This document shows, one piece after another, positions 17,664-25,978 of a stretch of DNA of 64,000 bases. Position 1 is the stretch's first letter; every line of letters begins with the position of its first letter. Made by a program: the position numbers and the translations under genes. Source of the stretch: Phocicoccus pinnipedialis (GTDB lineage Bacteria; Bacillota; Bacilli; Staphylococcales; Salinicoccaceae); the NCBI RefSeq assembly GCF_903994035.1, contig NZ_CAJEWB010000010.1, positions 558,001 through 622,000 of the forward strand, given 5' to 3'. The notes below the pieces were generated by a model that ran no database searches, was not told the DNA's origin, and was given only the letters and a program-made list of their open reading frames with translations.

Positions 17664-18572
17664 TTGTATAGAAATTTGAAAATTGTCGCAGTGATAACAA
17701 CCCTGATTATGATTTTCGTACAAATTGGTGGTTCACTTGTTACGAAAACAGGTTCTGCTGAAGGATGTGGAGATTCTTGGCCACTCTGTCACGGACAGCT
17801 ACTCCCAAAGGATTGGCCACTCGACACAATAATTGAGATTGCACACAGAGGTGTGTCTGGTCTTGCTATCATATTCCTAATTTTATTTGGAGTAATGGCA
17901 TGGAGACAATTGGCGCATGTACGTGAAACTAAGTTTTTAGTATATGTATCTCTGTCATTTATATTAATTCAGTCTTTAGTAGGGGCCGCAGCAGTTGTCG
18001 GACTCTGGCATGGTGATTTCGTCTTAGCAGCACATTTCGGTATTTCACTCATTTGTTTTGCTGCAGTATTTGTATTAACTTTACTTGTTTTTCATGTCGA
18101 TCTTAAGTACGATACAAAAGATTTAATCATCAAACGACCTCTTAGAAATCATACAATTGGAATTACAATCTTTATTTATTTCGTAATTTATAGTGGAGCG
18201 CTTGTCCGACACGCGGATGCGTCTCTAGCATGTACATCATGGCCACATTGTATGCCAAACCAGATAATACCGACGAACTTCTATCAGTGGATTCAGATGG
18301 GACATAGATTTTTAGTATTAATTTTATTTGTATGGATGGTCATTGCACTTATCCACGTTTATAAGCATTACAGTAATTACAGAGTGATCAAAAATGGTTG
18401 GACAATTATGTTCGTGTTGTTACTTCTCCAAGTGTTGACAGGCGCACTTACGATATTTACATACGTGAATATCTTTATCGCCCTGTTCCACGCACTCTTT
18501 ATTACATTACTTTTCGGAATGTTATGTTATTATATCTTATTGCTATCAAGAAACGAATACAGAGAAAAATAA
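17664..18572 (+). CDS. ctaA: Haem A synthase
   Basis: COX15/CtaA membrane enzyme that oxidises the C8 methyl group of haem o to give haem a. It has eight predicted helices, the extracytoplasmic Cys pair in EGCGDSWPLCHG, the conserved EIAHRG and a second Cys pair in ACTSWPHC. The start is taken as the TTG at 17664, with GGGGTG 7 bases upstream, giving MYRNLKIVAV and 302 residues. The TTG at 17649 overlaps that ribosome-binding site. It is divergent from ctaB. Confidence 0.94.
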   Translation: MYRNLKIVAVITTLIMIFVQIGGSLVTKTGSAEGCGDSWPLCHGQLLPKDWPLDTIIEIAHRGVSGLAIIFLILFGVMAWRQLAHVRETKFLVYVSLSFILIQSLVGAAAVVGLWHGDFVLAAHFGISLICFAAVFVLTLLVFHVDLKYDTKDLIIKRPLRNHTIGITIFIYFVIYSGALVRHADASLACTSWPHCMPNQIIPTNFYQWIQMGHRFLVLILFVWMVIALIHVYKHYSNYRVIKNGWTIMFVLLLLQVLTGALTIFTYVNIFIALFHALFITLLFGMLCYYILLLSRNEYREK

Positions 18573-18600
18573 GACTCGGGGAATTCCCGAGTCTTATTTT
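18566..18600. terminator. Bidirectional terminator between ctaA and ftsW
   Basis: A perfect 15-bp stem (18566-18580 with 18586-18600) with a 5-base loop and A/T flanks lies between convergent genes. Confidence 0.92.
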
Positions 18601-19793
18601 CATTCTTCTAAACTTTTTCTATATCTAATTTCTTTAGCTGCTACTGATAAAAGCGCCAATGCAATCGATATACTTAAGAAGCTTGATCCTCCGAAACTCA
18701 TGAGTGGTAACGGCACGCCTGTCAGAGGGAGTGCTCGTGACATTCCTCCAACATTAAGGAAGCACTGAATTGTAATATAAATCCCAATTCCAAATGTGAT
18801 TAATTTTAAGAATAAGTCGGTAGAAATGGTTGAGTAGTAGAAGCATTTATATACTAAAAATGCATAAAGCATTAATACAACAATTACCCCAACAAGTCCA
18901 AATTCTTCAGCAAATACCGCAAAAATGAAGTCAGTCTGAGGCTCTGGAATATATCCAAGTTTCATGATTCCATTTCCAAGTCCTGTACCAAATAATCCTC
19001 CATGAGATATCGCGATAAGGCTGTTGGATAGTTGATATCCACTACCTAAAGTATCTTGGAATGGATGCAAGAACGTTTGTATCCTATTCAATTGATATGC
19101 CGGTATAAAACTACCATCAAATACGATTACCGCTAAAATAAATATTGCCAGTACTGTCGCCATCGTGCCAACGATGATAAATGTATATTTTCTTGGAAAG
19201 TTTAAATAAAAAAACATCCCGAAGATGATTGATAATATAATTAATCCTGTACCAAAGTCGTTATTTAAAATCCAAGTAGCAAACGCTAGCATTAATGCAA
19301 ACGGTGCTAAGTGTTTCCAGTCTGTCGCTTCTAAACCATTGTGTACTTTGTTTCTAAGGTCATAGATGTAAGCTAGGTAAAGTATTGCTACAATCTTTAA
19401 GAATTCCGAGCCTTGAATGTTGATAAAACCAATTCTCACCCAGTTTTTCTCACCGTTTACTTCATCACCCATCACCGCAATCATGACTAGGAGTACAAAT
19501 ATTCCAGCTACCATTAAAACTTGGAGCCACGTTTGTTTATAAAAACTACTCTTCGTAAAGAAAAGCATAAAAACAAATACTGTAGATCCAATAACTGCGT
19601 ACCTGAGCTGTGAGTTAAAGAAGAATGCCGGATTGTAATCTAAGTTTGGGTTTTGTCCAGCACTTACCATCGTAGCGCTCAATATTGTGATGAGACCGAT
19701 GACCGTTAAGACGATATAAATTAATGGTATTGTGTAATCAATATACTTATTGAGCTGCATAGTATTTTTTCTTTTTACTTTTTTCGTTCTCAT
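18600..19793 (-). CDS. ftsW: Peptidoglycan polymerase FtsW (SEDS family)
   Basis: SEDS-family glycosyltransferase that polymerises lipid II at the septum with PBP1. It has ten predicted helices in 397 residues. The large extracellular loop with VIVFDGSFIPAYQLNRI and the motif GISRALPLTGVPLP in the variant form GMSRALPLTGVPLP are present. The ATG at 19793 has GGAG 7 bases upstream. In S. aureus pyruvate carboxylase lies between ftsW and ctaA, and it is absent here. The position next to ylaN supports FtsW rather than RodA. Confidence 0.92.
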   Translation of the reverse strand: MRTKKVKRKNTMQLNKYIDYTIPLIYIVLTVIGLITILSATMVSAGQNPNLDYNPAFFFNSQLRYAVIGSTVFVFMLFFTKSSFYKQTWLQVLMVAGIFVLLVMIAVMGDEVNGEKNWVRIGFINIQGSEFLKIVAILYLAYIYDLRNKVHNGLEATDWKHLAPFALMLAFATWILNNDFGTGLIILSIIFGMFFYLNFPRKYTFIIVGTMATVLAIFILAVIVFDGSFIPAYQLNRIQTFLHPFQDTLGSGYQLSNSLIAISHGGLFGTGLGNGIMKLGYIPEPQTDFIFAVFAEEFGLVGVIVVLMLYAFLVYKCFYYSTISTDLFLKLITFGIGIYITIQCFLNVGGMSRALPLTGVPLPLMSFGGSSFLSISIALALLSVAAKEIRYRKSLEE

Positions 19794-19808
19794 AAAAAAA
19801 CTCCAATT

Positions 19809-19838
19809 TAAAAAAGTCTAAAGAATAATCTCTAGACT
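19809..19838 (-). terminator. Terminator of ylaN
   Basis: A 10-bp stem (19815-19824 with 19829-19838, loop ATAA) with one G-U pair in minus-strand RNA is followed by a T run on that strand. The ylaN stop codon lies within the stem. Confidence 0.8.
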
Positions 19839-20134
19839 CGATTTTTTTCTTTATGTTTATAGTAAGCATCGTGAACCTTTGATACCTCTTTTTCAAGGTG
19901 TTCTAAAATTTCCTTACCTCTATCTTTATCTACAAGGCCAAGTCTCACTGCGAAGTTAATTTCTTTAGATAAACCAAACATTTGAGTATCTAGAACTTCT
20001 TCATAAACTGGACATTGTGGCATTGTTAAGTTATCCATTTGAACTTCGATGAGTTGCACAATTCGATTCGCATCTATTTCTAGTTGTTCATAAGCCATAC
20101 GGCTGAGAGTTTCGATGTCAGACACATGAGACAA
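19832..20134 (-). CDS. ylaN: YlaN family protein (UPF0358)
   Basis: Small helical cytoplasmic protein of 100 residues. YlaN has been linked to iron: it interacts with the Fur repressor in an iron-dependent way in Firmicutes. The family pattern is clear in the first half ([20 protein letters not shown]) and in [16 protein letters not shown]. It lies upstream of ftsW on the same strand but is separated from it by its own terminator, and is divergent from the gene at 20269. Confidence 0.93.
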   Translation of the reverse strand: MSHVSDIETLSRMAYEQLEIDANRIVQLIEVQMDNLTMPQCPVYEEVLDTQMFGLSKEINFAVRLGLVDKDRGKEILEHLEKEVSKVHDAYYKHKEKNRV

Positions 20135-20268
20135 CCCCTTTCATATCTCATTTAAATATTACTCTAGATAATAGAGATTTACAAGGCAGAGCAGAAATAT
20201 GAACAATAAAATATGTACAAATTAAAAAAACTGTTATACTTTAATTTGAATATGAAAGGAGCACCACA

Positions 20269-20739
20269 ATGTTACTAACTATTTCGGGAAAAGTAGAGTT
20301 CACTATTACACTAGATTCAAGTGCTTGGATATTTGATGATCGTAAATTACACCTTGATACTCTAGTGTCTACTGAAGATGAAATCTCATTTGAAGATAGT
20401 AAAGAATGGAATCGTCAAATCATTGAGGGAGAAACACTACCACCAACTTTAAAAACTGAAAAGCAATTTAAATCAACAAAACAAGAATTACTTGAAGGTA
20501 CATTTGTAATGAATCTTTCACCATTCCTTGAATATGCTGAGCCAAAGACATTTACCTACAGAATCACACATAAAAATGGCGTGACAGAGTTACCGTATAA
20601 AGACCGTTATAGTCATTATGCACAGTTCTCTAACGAAGGAAAGCGTCTATATGATGACGGTATGATTGATTTACTCATTATTGAAAACAATCTCCTATTA
20701 GAACGTTACGAATACGTAACTAAAATAGAATTTATATAA
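20269..20739 (+). CDS. Conserved hypothetical protein
   Basis: A 156-residue soluble protein with alternating beta-strand patterns, including the segment LDSSAWIFDDRKLHLD. I recognise it as a conserved neighbour of ylaN and typA in staphylococci but not as a functional family. An extended -10 element (TGTTATACT at 20232-20240) and AAAGGAG precede the ATG. It is a single-gene unit with a strong terminator. Confidence 0.75.
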   Translation: MLLTISGKVEFTITLDSSAWIFDDRKLHLDTLVSTEDEISFEDSKEWNRQIIEGETLPPTLKTEKQFKSTKQELLEGTFVMNLSPFLEYAEPKTFTYRITHKNGVTELPYKDRYSHYAQFSNEGKRLYDDGMIDLLIIENNLLLERYEYVTKIEFI

Positions 20740-20774
20740 AAAATGCATGTCCGAATTAAGGACATGCATTTTTT
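20738..20774. terminator. Bidirectional terminator between the 20269 gene and ylaH
   Basis: A perfect 15-bp stem (20738-20752 with 20760-20774) with a 7-base loop and A/T tracts on both sides. Confidence 0.92.
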
Positions 20775-20785
20775 GTTTTAGTGTA

Positions 20786-21145
20786 TTATTCATTTTTCAC
20801 TTTGATTTTACCACTCTTTTTATCCTGGTGGAGTCTGAATCTATACATACCCATTACTGCTGCAATGACTACCATACATTCAGCTACAGGATAAAATGCC
20901 CCAAACAATGTTAGAGGCAGACATCCGATAAACATCAGTATATAGATGACGATATTTTGCCAAAGTTTAATTTTTCTAGCGAATCCGAGCACGTATGAAA
21001 GTACGGCTAACAGATAGATAGTTATGAACAATAACCACATGCCGACTTCTGGATTTGTTTCTACTCCAAAAAACCTCGCAAAAAACGATAGTCTATTATC
21101 GAGTAAATTTGCATCCGTGTTCAGCAAAACTTGAGGGAAAAACAA
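20786..21145 (-). CDS. ylaH: YlaH-like membrane protein
   Basis: Small membrane protein of 119 residues with three predicted helices (about 35-52, 62-80 and 83-101) and a basic C-terminal tail. It resembles B. subtilis YlaH, which also follows typA (ylaG). Function is unknown. It starts 6 bases after typA and is probably cotranscribed with it. Confidence 0.85.
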   Translation of the reverse strand: MFFPQVLLNTDANLLDNRLSFFARFFGVETNPEVGMWLLFITIYLLAVLSYVLGFARKIKLWQNIVIYILMFIGCLPLTLFGAFYPVAECMVVIAAVMGMYRFRLHQDKKSGKIKVKNE

Positions 21146-21151
21146 TTAATT

Positions 21152-22990
21152 TCACTCCTCAGATTTCTTTTTTTCTCTCTTTGCAGCGCGGTCTCTTTCA
21201 CCTTTATCGAGTATTTTCTTACGCATACGAATCGATTCAGGCGTTACTTCAACAAGCTCATCCTCGTTGATATATTCAAGCGCTTCTTCCAGCGTTAAAA
21301 TTCTTGGACGCTTCATTGTTTGTGTTTGTTCTTTAGTAGCAGAACGTATGTTGTTCGCTGCTTTAACTTTTGTGATGTTAACAGTTAAGTCATTATCACG
21401 TGAGTTTTCGCCAACGATCATCCCTTCATATACTTCAGTTCCAGGTTCCATAAAGTTTGTACCACGATCCTCTAAGTTAAGGATAGAATACGTGCTAGCA
21501 GAACCTTTGTCCATAGATACAAGTACACCGTTTCTACGTCCACCAATACGACCATTTAACAGTGGTCTATAGTCTTCAAACGTATGGTTAAGTATACCAT
21601 AACCACGAGTTAACGACATGAATTCTGTTGAATAGCCTATTAATCCACGTGCCGGAATATGGAAGATTAAACGCGTCTGTCCATTTGCACTCTGTGTCAT
21701 GTCAGCCATTTCACCTTTACGTGTACCTAGAGACTCAATAACTGAACCAGAATATTCACTTGGTACATCGATTTGTACACGCTCATAAGGTTCCATTTTT
21801 TTACCATCGATTTCACGAATGATAACTTCTGGTTTTGAAACTTGGAGTTCGAAACCTTCACGTCTCATATTTTCAATAAGAATTGATAGGTGTAATTCAC
21901 CTCGTCCGGATACTTTCCATGCATCTGGACGATCTGTTGGATCTACTCTTAATGATACATCTGTTTCTAGTTGTACGTTTAAACGCTCTTCAATTTTTCG
22001 TGCAGTTACAAATTTACCTTCACGACCAGCAAAGGGTGAGTTATTTACGGAGAACGTCATTTGTAAGGTTGGTTCGTCAATCAGTGGCGCTTCCATAGCT
22101 TCTTGTGCATTTGGCGGCGTTACTGTTTCACCAACGTTTATGTCTTCAAGACCTGATAAAGCAATGATATCACCAGATTTTGCACTCTCGATTTCATGTC
22201 TTTCGAGTCCAAAGTAACCAAACATCTTACTGATTCTAAAATTTTTAACTGAACCATCTAATTTAATTAGAGACACTTGCTCTCCAACATGAAGTTGCCC
22301 TCTAAAGATACGACCAATACCGATACGTCCAACATAGTCGTTATAATCGAGTAATGAAATTTGGAACTGTAGTGGTTCATCGCTGTTATCCATCGGTGCT
22401 GGTACGTGTTCAATGATAGTGTCATATAAACACTTCATATTCTCATCTTGAGTTTCTGGGTCTAAGCTCGCAGTACCATTCATAGCAGACGCATATACTA
22501 CTGGGAATTCTAACTGATCATCATCTGCGTCAAGTTCAATGAATAACTCAAGCACTTCGTCAATGACTTCTGTTGGACGTGCTTGTGGCTTATCAATTTT
22601 GTTTACGACTACTAATGGTTTTAAGCCAACTTCCAATGCTTTCTTTAATACAAAACGTGTCTGTGGCATAGTACCTTCAAATGCATCTACAACTAAAATT
22701 ACGCCGTCTACCATTTTTAGGATACGTTCTACTTCTCCACCAAAGTCTGCGTGTCCAGGGGTATCTAAAATGTTAATGCGTACACCTTCATAGTCAATTG
22801 CTGTGTTTTTTGAAAGAATTGTGATCCCACGTTCTCTTTCAATATCATTTGAGTCCATCGCACGATCAGCGACATGCTCGTTTGCACGGAAAATCCCTGA
22901 TTGTTTCAGTAACTGGTCTACTAATGTTGTTTTTCCGTGGTCTACGTGGGCAATAATTGCAATATTTCTGATATCTTTTCTTAAGTTCAT
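21152..22990 (-). CDS. typA: Ribosome-associated GTPase TypA/BipA
   Basis: Translational GTPase of the EF-G family that assists 50S assembly and stress adaptation. The G motifs are [17 protein letters not shown] and VNKIDKP. The EF-G-like domains and the TypA-specific C-terminal domain follow, with [18 protein letters not shown] typical of the family. The protein is 612 residues, the usual length. It is followed by ylaH. Confidence 0.97.
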   Translation of the reverse strand: MNLRKDIRNIAIIAHVDHGKTTLVDQLLKQSGIFRANEHVADRAMDSNDIERERGITILSKNTAIDYEGVRINILDTPGHADFGGEVERILKMVDGVILVVDAFEGTMPQTRFVLKKALEVGLKPLVVVNKIDKPQARPTEVIDEVLELFIELDADDDQLEFPVVYASAMNGTASLDPETQDENMKCLYDTIIEHVPAPMDNSDEPLQFQISLLDYNDYVGRIGIGRIFRGQLHVGEQVSLIKLDGSVKNFRISKMFGYFGLERHEIESAKSGDIIALSGLEDINVGETVTPPNAQEAMEAPLIDEPTLQMTFSVNNSPFAGREGKFVTARKIEERLNVQLETDVSLRVDPTDRPDAWKVSGRGELHLSILIENMRREGFELQVSKPEVIIREIDGKKMEPYERVQIDVPSEYSGSVIESLGTRKGEMADMTQSANGQTRLIFHIPARGLIGYSTEFMSLTRGYGILNHTFEDYRPLLNGRIGGRRNGVLVSMDKGSASTYSILNLEDRGTNFMEPGTEVYEGMIVGENSRDNDLTVNITKVKAANNIRSATKEQTQTMKRPRILTLEEALEYINEDELVEVTPESIRMRKKILDKGERDRAAKREKKKSEE

Positions 22991-23101
22991 TAAATAATTC
23001 CCTTCAATCTGTGTATCTAACTAGAATATTATATCACAATGACTGTTCTTATATGTGCTACAATAATTATAAATATTTATTTTTTTCTGGAGGCGTCACT
23101 T

Positions 23102-23290
23102 TTGAAACCAAAATCTAAAGCACCATTTTTAATTTTAGCAATCTTTGCAGTACTCTTAATGGTACTATTCGCAGTACTCTTAGCTGAAGAAATGTGGTTA
23201 CTCGCAATCTTCACAATCGGTTTATTCATCGCTACATTTGGCGTAGGTTTTACCTTAAAAAAGAGATATAGAGAAAATGATTGGTTATAA
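23102..23290 (+). CDS. DUF5325 (YlaF-like) small membrane protein
   Basis: A 62-residue protein with two predicted membrane helices (about 9-28 and 31-50) and a basic tail. It matches the DUF5325/YlaF pattern and sits, as in Bacillus, upstream and divergent from typA. The start is the TTG at 23102, with TGGAGG 8 bases before it. The longer frame from 23039 runs through promoter-like AT-rich sequence. Confidence 0.8.
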   Translation: MKPKSKAPFLILAIFAVLLMVLFAVLLAEEMWLLAIFTIGLFIATFGVGFTLKKRYRENDWL

Positions 23291-23313
23291 AATTGAATAA
23301 ATATCATTATTAG

Positions 23314-23365
23314 ACACAGTTCTTAAGCTACTAACATACTGTTAATAGAGAACTGTGTTTTTTTG
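23314..23365 (+). terminator. Terminator after the DUF5325 gene
   Basis: A 10-bp stem (23314-23323 with 23349-23358) closes a 25-base loop and is followed by eight T on the plus strand. Confidence 0.65.
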
Positions 23366-23389
23366 TCTCTAAAACTTATCATCAACATT

Positions 23390-23418
23390 TTGAATTACAT
23401 AAGAACACCTATTATACT
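23390..23418 (+). promoter_or_regulatory. SigA-type promoter of the frameshifted gene
   Basis: TTGAAT at 23390-23395, a 17-base spacer and TATACT at 23413-23418 give a start near 23425. GAGGTG lies 6 bases before the ATG at 23443. Intact signals argue against a decayed gene. Confidence 0.7.
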
Positions 23419-23442
23419 GATAAAAACTATCGAGGTGATCAC

Positions 23443-23988
23443 ATGAAAATAAAAAATGAAAAGCTTAAAGTCTATGAATTCCTTTACAATCGCGTGTCCT
23501 TTAGCGAAGAAGAGCTGGAAGAGTATGCACATTTAAAGCGTATGAATGTGTTGGAATCGATGTTTAATTCCTATCTTAAAAAAATTGACCCTTCAAACAT
23601 TGAAATATTTTGGCACTTAACGCTCCCAATCGAAAAACGTAAAGAAACTATAGAAGTGATGATTGTCACATCAACTACGGTTCACCTGTTTAAAATCCTT
23701 GATCTTTCCGGCTTACATACCATCAATCCATTCAATATCCTGTTAAAGAAAGATTTACCTATTCTTGATCTAAATCTAGGAACTCTTTATTACAATGTGA
23801 TTAAAGATACGAAGATAGAACAAGACGGTTTTAGTAAACCAATTTTCTTAAACTACGTCGTTCTCGACGAAACGTTTTCGCTTATTGGTCAATCAAATTA
23901 TCCCTTCCTAACTCCACGAACTCTAACTGCCTATTTAAAAAAAATTGAGGAAACGAGTAAGTCAAAAAAGCACAACGCCCTGTTTTAA
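23443..23988 (+). CDS. NERD-like domain protein, zero-frame product
   Basis: Zero-frame product of 181 residues. The pattern of strands and helices, including VTSTTVHLFKILDLSG and the closing segment around NYPFLTPRTLTAYLKKI, resembles nuclease-related (NERD) domains of staphylococci. The expected Glu-x-Lys catalytic pair appears replaced, so activity is doubtful. The reading frame ends at 23986-23988, but a second open frame continues from the same spot with a zinc-ribbon pattern (see 23970-24311). Ribosomes that do not shift frame would make this short form. It has its own promoter and ribosome-binding site. The NERD assignment is tentative. Confidence 0.65.
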   Translation: MKIKNEKLKVYEFLYNRVSFSEEELEEYAHLKRMNVLESMFNSYLKKIDPSNIEIFWHLTLPIEKRKETIEVMIVTSTTVHLFKILDLSGLHTINPFNILLKKDLPILDLNLGTLYYNVIKDTKIEQDGFSKPIFLNYVVLDETFSLIGQSNYPFLTPRTLTAYLKKIEETSKSKKHNALF

Positions 23989-24036
23989 ACTTCGAGTTAA
24001 GGTCACATGAATTTAAAGAATCCTTTAAGACAGGGC
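23964..24036 (+). promoter_or_regulatory. Candidate -1 programmed ribosomal frameshift signal
   Basis: In the zero frame the codons TCA AAA AAG form the slippery heptamer A AAA AAG (23964-23970), the same heptamer as E. coli dnaX. Six bases later a 13-bp stem begins: 23977-23989 pairs with 24024-24036 with one G-U pair and a 34-base loop. A purine-rich TTGAGG lies 13 bases upstream of the heptamer, where dnaX has its stimulatory Shine-Dalgarno-like element. The stem has no T run after it, so it is not a terminator. The zero-frame stop lies in the stem. Confidence 0.65.
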
Positions 24037-24311
24037 TTAAGTGTAATAAGTGTCACTCTCTAGAGGTAAAAATCAATACTCATACACTATCATGTAGAAT
24101 CTGCAAGACTTCTCATGATGTTGAGCCACTTGTCATTTCCTATATTAAATACGCTTTTAACCAGCCATTTAAAAAGAGTGACGTTTACAGTCACATTGGA
24201 GGGGAACTATCACTTTATCGCATACAGTATATCCTGAAAAAACACTTTAAAAAGGTGTCATCTAATGGTCACTACTATGAATGTTATGGAACTTATCGTG
24301 AGCCAAGATAA
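23970..24311 (+). CDS. Minus-one frame extension with zinc-ribbon motif
   Basis: After a -1 shift at the heptamer the frame stays open for 113 codons to a TAA at 24309-24311, giving a 289-residue fusion. The extension has no ATG and no ribosome-binding site, so it can hardly be expressed alone. It contains CNKC and CRIC (fusion residues 201-204 and 218-221), a zinc-ribbon pattern, followed by a helical C-terminus. In this frame a TAA at 23958-23960 lies just upstream, so the change of frame must fall between 23961 and 23985. Alternatives are a one-base mutation or a sequencing error in the A6 run. It overlaps the 3' end of suhB convergently by 50 bases. Confidence 0.6.
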   Translation, partial: AQRPVLNFELRSHEFKESFKTGLKCNKCHSLEVKINTHTLSCRICKTSHDVEPLVISYIKYAFNQPFKKSDVYSHIGGELSLYRIQYILKKHFKKVSSNGHYYECYGTYREPR

Positions 24312-25089
24312 AACCCTCATCATTCTTCATGATTTCTAAAAGTTCTTTTTGTAACACACTATTTGTCGCTAAAACACTTGTGCGCTCTAACCATTCATTT
24401 TCTCTACCAAGAAAATCTGTAGTGATAATCCCGACTTCCTTACCGATAATTTTTCCTGCTGAGAAGTCCCACGGTGAAAGTCTAAAGAACATAGATGCTT
24501 CAATTCTACCTTCAATGAGTTGAACATACTCAAGTGCTGCACTACCAAGTGATCTTGGACTACGACACTTTTTTACAATTTCTATTAAGGGTCCTTTAAT
24601 ATCTTCTCTCACTAACCATTTATGACTAATGCCAACAATAGAGTTCGACAGATGTGATGTCTTAACTTTGCTTAATTTTTCATCGTTCACAAATGCACCA
24701 TTACCCGCTTCAGCATGGATGAGTTTGTCTTTCATAACATCTAAAATTAAACCGGCATATGGCTCACCATCTTTATAAATACCAATGGAAATTGCAAAGT
24801 TCTCTCTCTGGTGTACAAAGTTTAACGTACCATCAATTGGGTCAATTACCCAAAGATAACCCACCTTGCTATCTTCCATATCCGCTTCATATTCTTCGCC
24901 GATAATATTGTGATTTGGATAAGCCTCTTTTATTTTCGTTCTAATATATTGTTCGTTCTCTAGGTCTACTGTTGTCACTAAATCATTTGGATTTGATTTT
25001 CTTTCAACTTGAAAGGACTCCTCCATACGACCTCTTATAAATGCCCCACTGTCTCGTATTAATTCTTTTGCGAATAAATAAACACTCAT
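24262..25089 (-). CDS. suhB: Inositol monophosphatase family protein
   Basis: Mg-dependent phosphatase of the inositol monophosphatase/SuhB family, 275 residues. The metal-binding motifs are visible: IIGEEYE, WVIDPIDGTLNFVH and the C-terminal SPWDFSAG (usually WDxAAG). The natural substrate in Firmicutes is not settled. The sequence ends in a His/Asp-rich tail. Its last 50 bases overlap the opposing extension frame at 23970-24311. In staphylococci this gene is also near typA. Confidence 0.9.
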   Translation of the reverse strand: MSVYLFAKELIRDSGAFIRGRMEESFQVERKSNPNDLVTTVDLENEQYIRTKIKEAYPNHNIIGEEYEADMEDSKVGYLWVIDPIDGTLNFVHQRENFAISIGIYKDGEPYAGLILDVMKDKLIHAEAGNGAFVNDEKLSKVKTSHLSNSIVGISHKWLVREDIKGPLIEIVKKCRSPRSLGSAALEYVQLIEGRIEASMFFRLSPWDFSAGKIIGKEVGIITTDFLGRENEWLERTSVLATNSVLQKELLEIMKNDEGFILAHDKFHNIHSSDH

Positions 25090-25169
25090 GCAATCCCCCC
25101 ATTTGAAAGTTTCTTATCTTTATTTTATCATACAAGAGTAGATACATAAGTACACTACTGGAGGATAAT

Positions 25170-25787
25170 ATGACTAAATTTAAATTTACGAAAAGAGATT
25201 TCGATGTGTTTAAAATCGATGGTCTTGAAAATAGAATGGAAGAATTAATAGAAGTAACGCGTCCTAAACTAGAAAACCTAGGTAAAGAACTTGCTCCTTA
25301 CTTATCAGAATTAACAGGAGAAGAACATTTTGTTCATGTTGCAAAGCATGCTAGACGTACAGTCCATCCACCAGACGATACTTGGGTTGCATTCTCTACA
25401 AACAAACGTGGATATAAGATGTTGCCAAACTTTCAAATAGGACTATTTAAAGATCATGCGTTTGTCCAATACGGTATCATCTATGAAGCACCTGGTAAAA
25501 AAGATGCAAGCAAAGTTTGGAAGAAACAAGTAAATGACATTGAAGCACTTGGTAAAGATTACTTTATTACACTCGACCATATGAAACCTGACAAAATGAT
25601 GATTGATGAAATTAGTAATACGGAAATCAATAAAGGGCTAGATAGACTGGCGAACGTTAAAAAAGGCGAATTTCTAATCGGTAAAGTGTATTATCCTGGT
25701 AGTGAAGCTTTACTTACAGATATGAATTTTTTGGAAGATATTAAAGACACATTTAAGACACTTTCAAAATTTTATATCAACGAATAA
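25170..25787 (+). CDS. DUF1054 family protein (UPF0637, YktB-like)
   Basis: A 205-residue cytoplasmic protein of the DUF1054/UPF0637 family, function unknown. Recognisable segments are FTKRDFDVFKIDGLENRM, VHVAKHARRTVHPPDDTWVAF and GIIYEAPGK. CTGGAGG lies 7 bases before the ATG. It is a single-gene unit with a strong terminator and keeps its usual place near suhB. Confidence 0.92.
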   Translation: MTKFKFTKRDFDVFKIDGLENRMEELIEVTRPKLENLGKELAPYLSELTGEEHFVHVAKHARRTVHPPDDTWVAFSTNKRGYKMLPNFQIGLFKDHAFVQYGIIYEAPGKKDASKVWKKQVNDIEALGKDYFITLDHMKPDKMMIDEISNTEINKGLDRLANVKKGEFLIGKVYYPGSEALLTDMNFLEDIKDTFKTLSKFYINE

Positions 25788-25817
25788 AAAACACTGTACA
25801 GATTTGTACAGTGTTTT
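25788..25817. terminator. Bidirectional terminator between the DUF1054 gene and ilvD
   Basis: A perfect 13-bp stem (25788-25800 with 25805-25817, loop GATT) with A/T tracts on both flanks. Confidence 0.9.
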
Positions 25818-25828
25818 GAGTATGTTGC

Positions 25829-25978
25829 CTATTCATAAGCAATTTTGTCAAACTCAGCAAATCTGCTGATATCGACATTGCTACCACTCACACGGTGCCA
25901 GCCTAATTTCGCGTCTATTGAAGCTTTAGTTAAACTCTTGATTGAATGCTCAAATCTTGTCTCTGTTAAAGAAATCTG
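25829..25978 (-). other. Unassigned open frame of 49 codons overlapping the ilvD 3' end
   Basis: On the minus strand an open stretch runs from a TGA at 25979-25981 to a TAG at 25829-25831. It starts in the last codons of ilvD in another frame and has a protein-like composition (for example [20 protein letters not shown]). It has no ATG, GTG or TTG at a useful place. The only start with a good ribosome-binding site is an ATT 9 bases after AAAGGAG. It could be a small coupled peptide with a rare start, a gene remnant or chance. Confidence 0.3.

Noticed and set aside
23937-23944. Run of eight A in the NERD-like gene as the frameshift point
   Set aside because: In the extension frame a TAA at 23958-23960 lies downstream of this run, so a shift here could not connect the two frames.
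23977-24036. Hairpin after the 181-codon frame read as a terminator
   Set aside because: The 34-base loop and absence of a T run after the stem do not fit a Rho-independent terminator.
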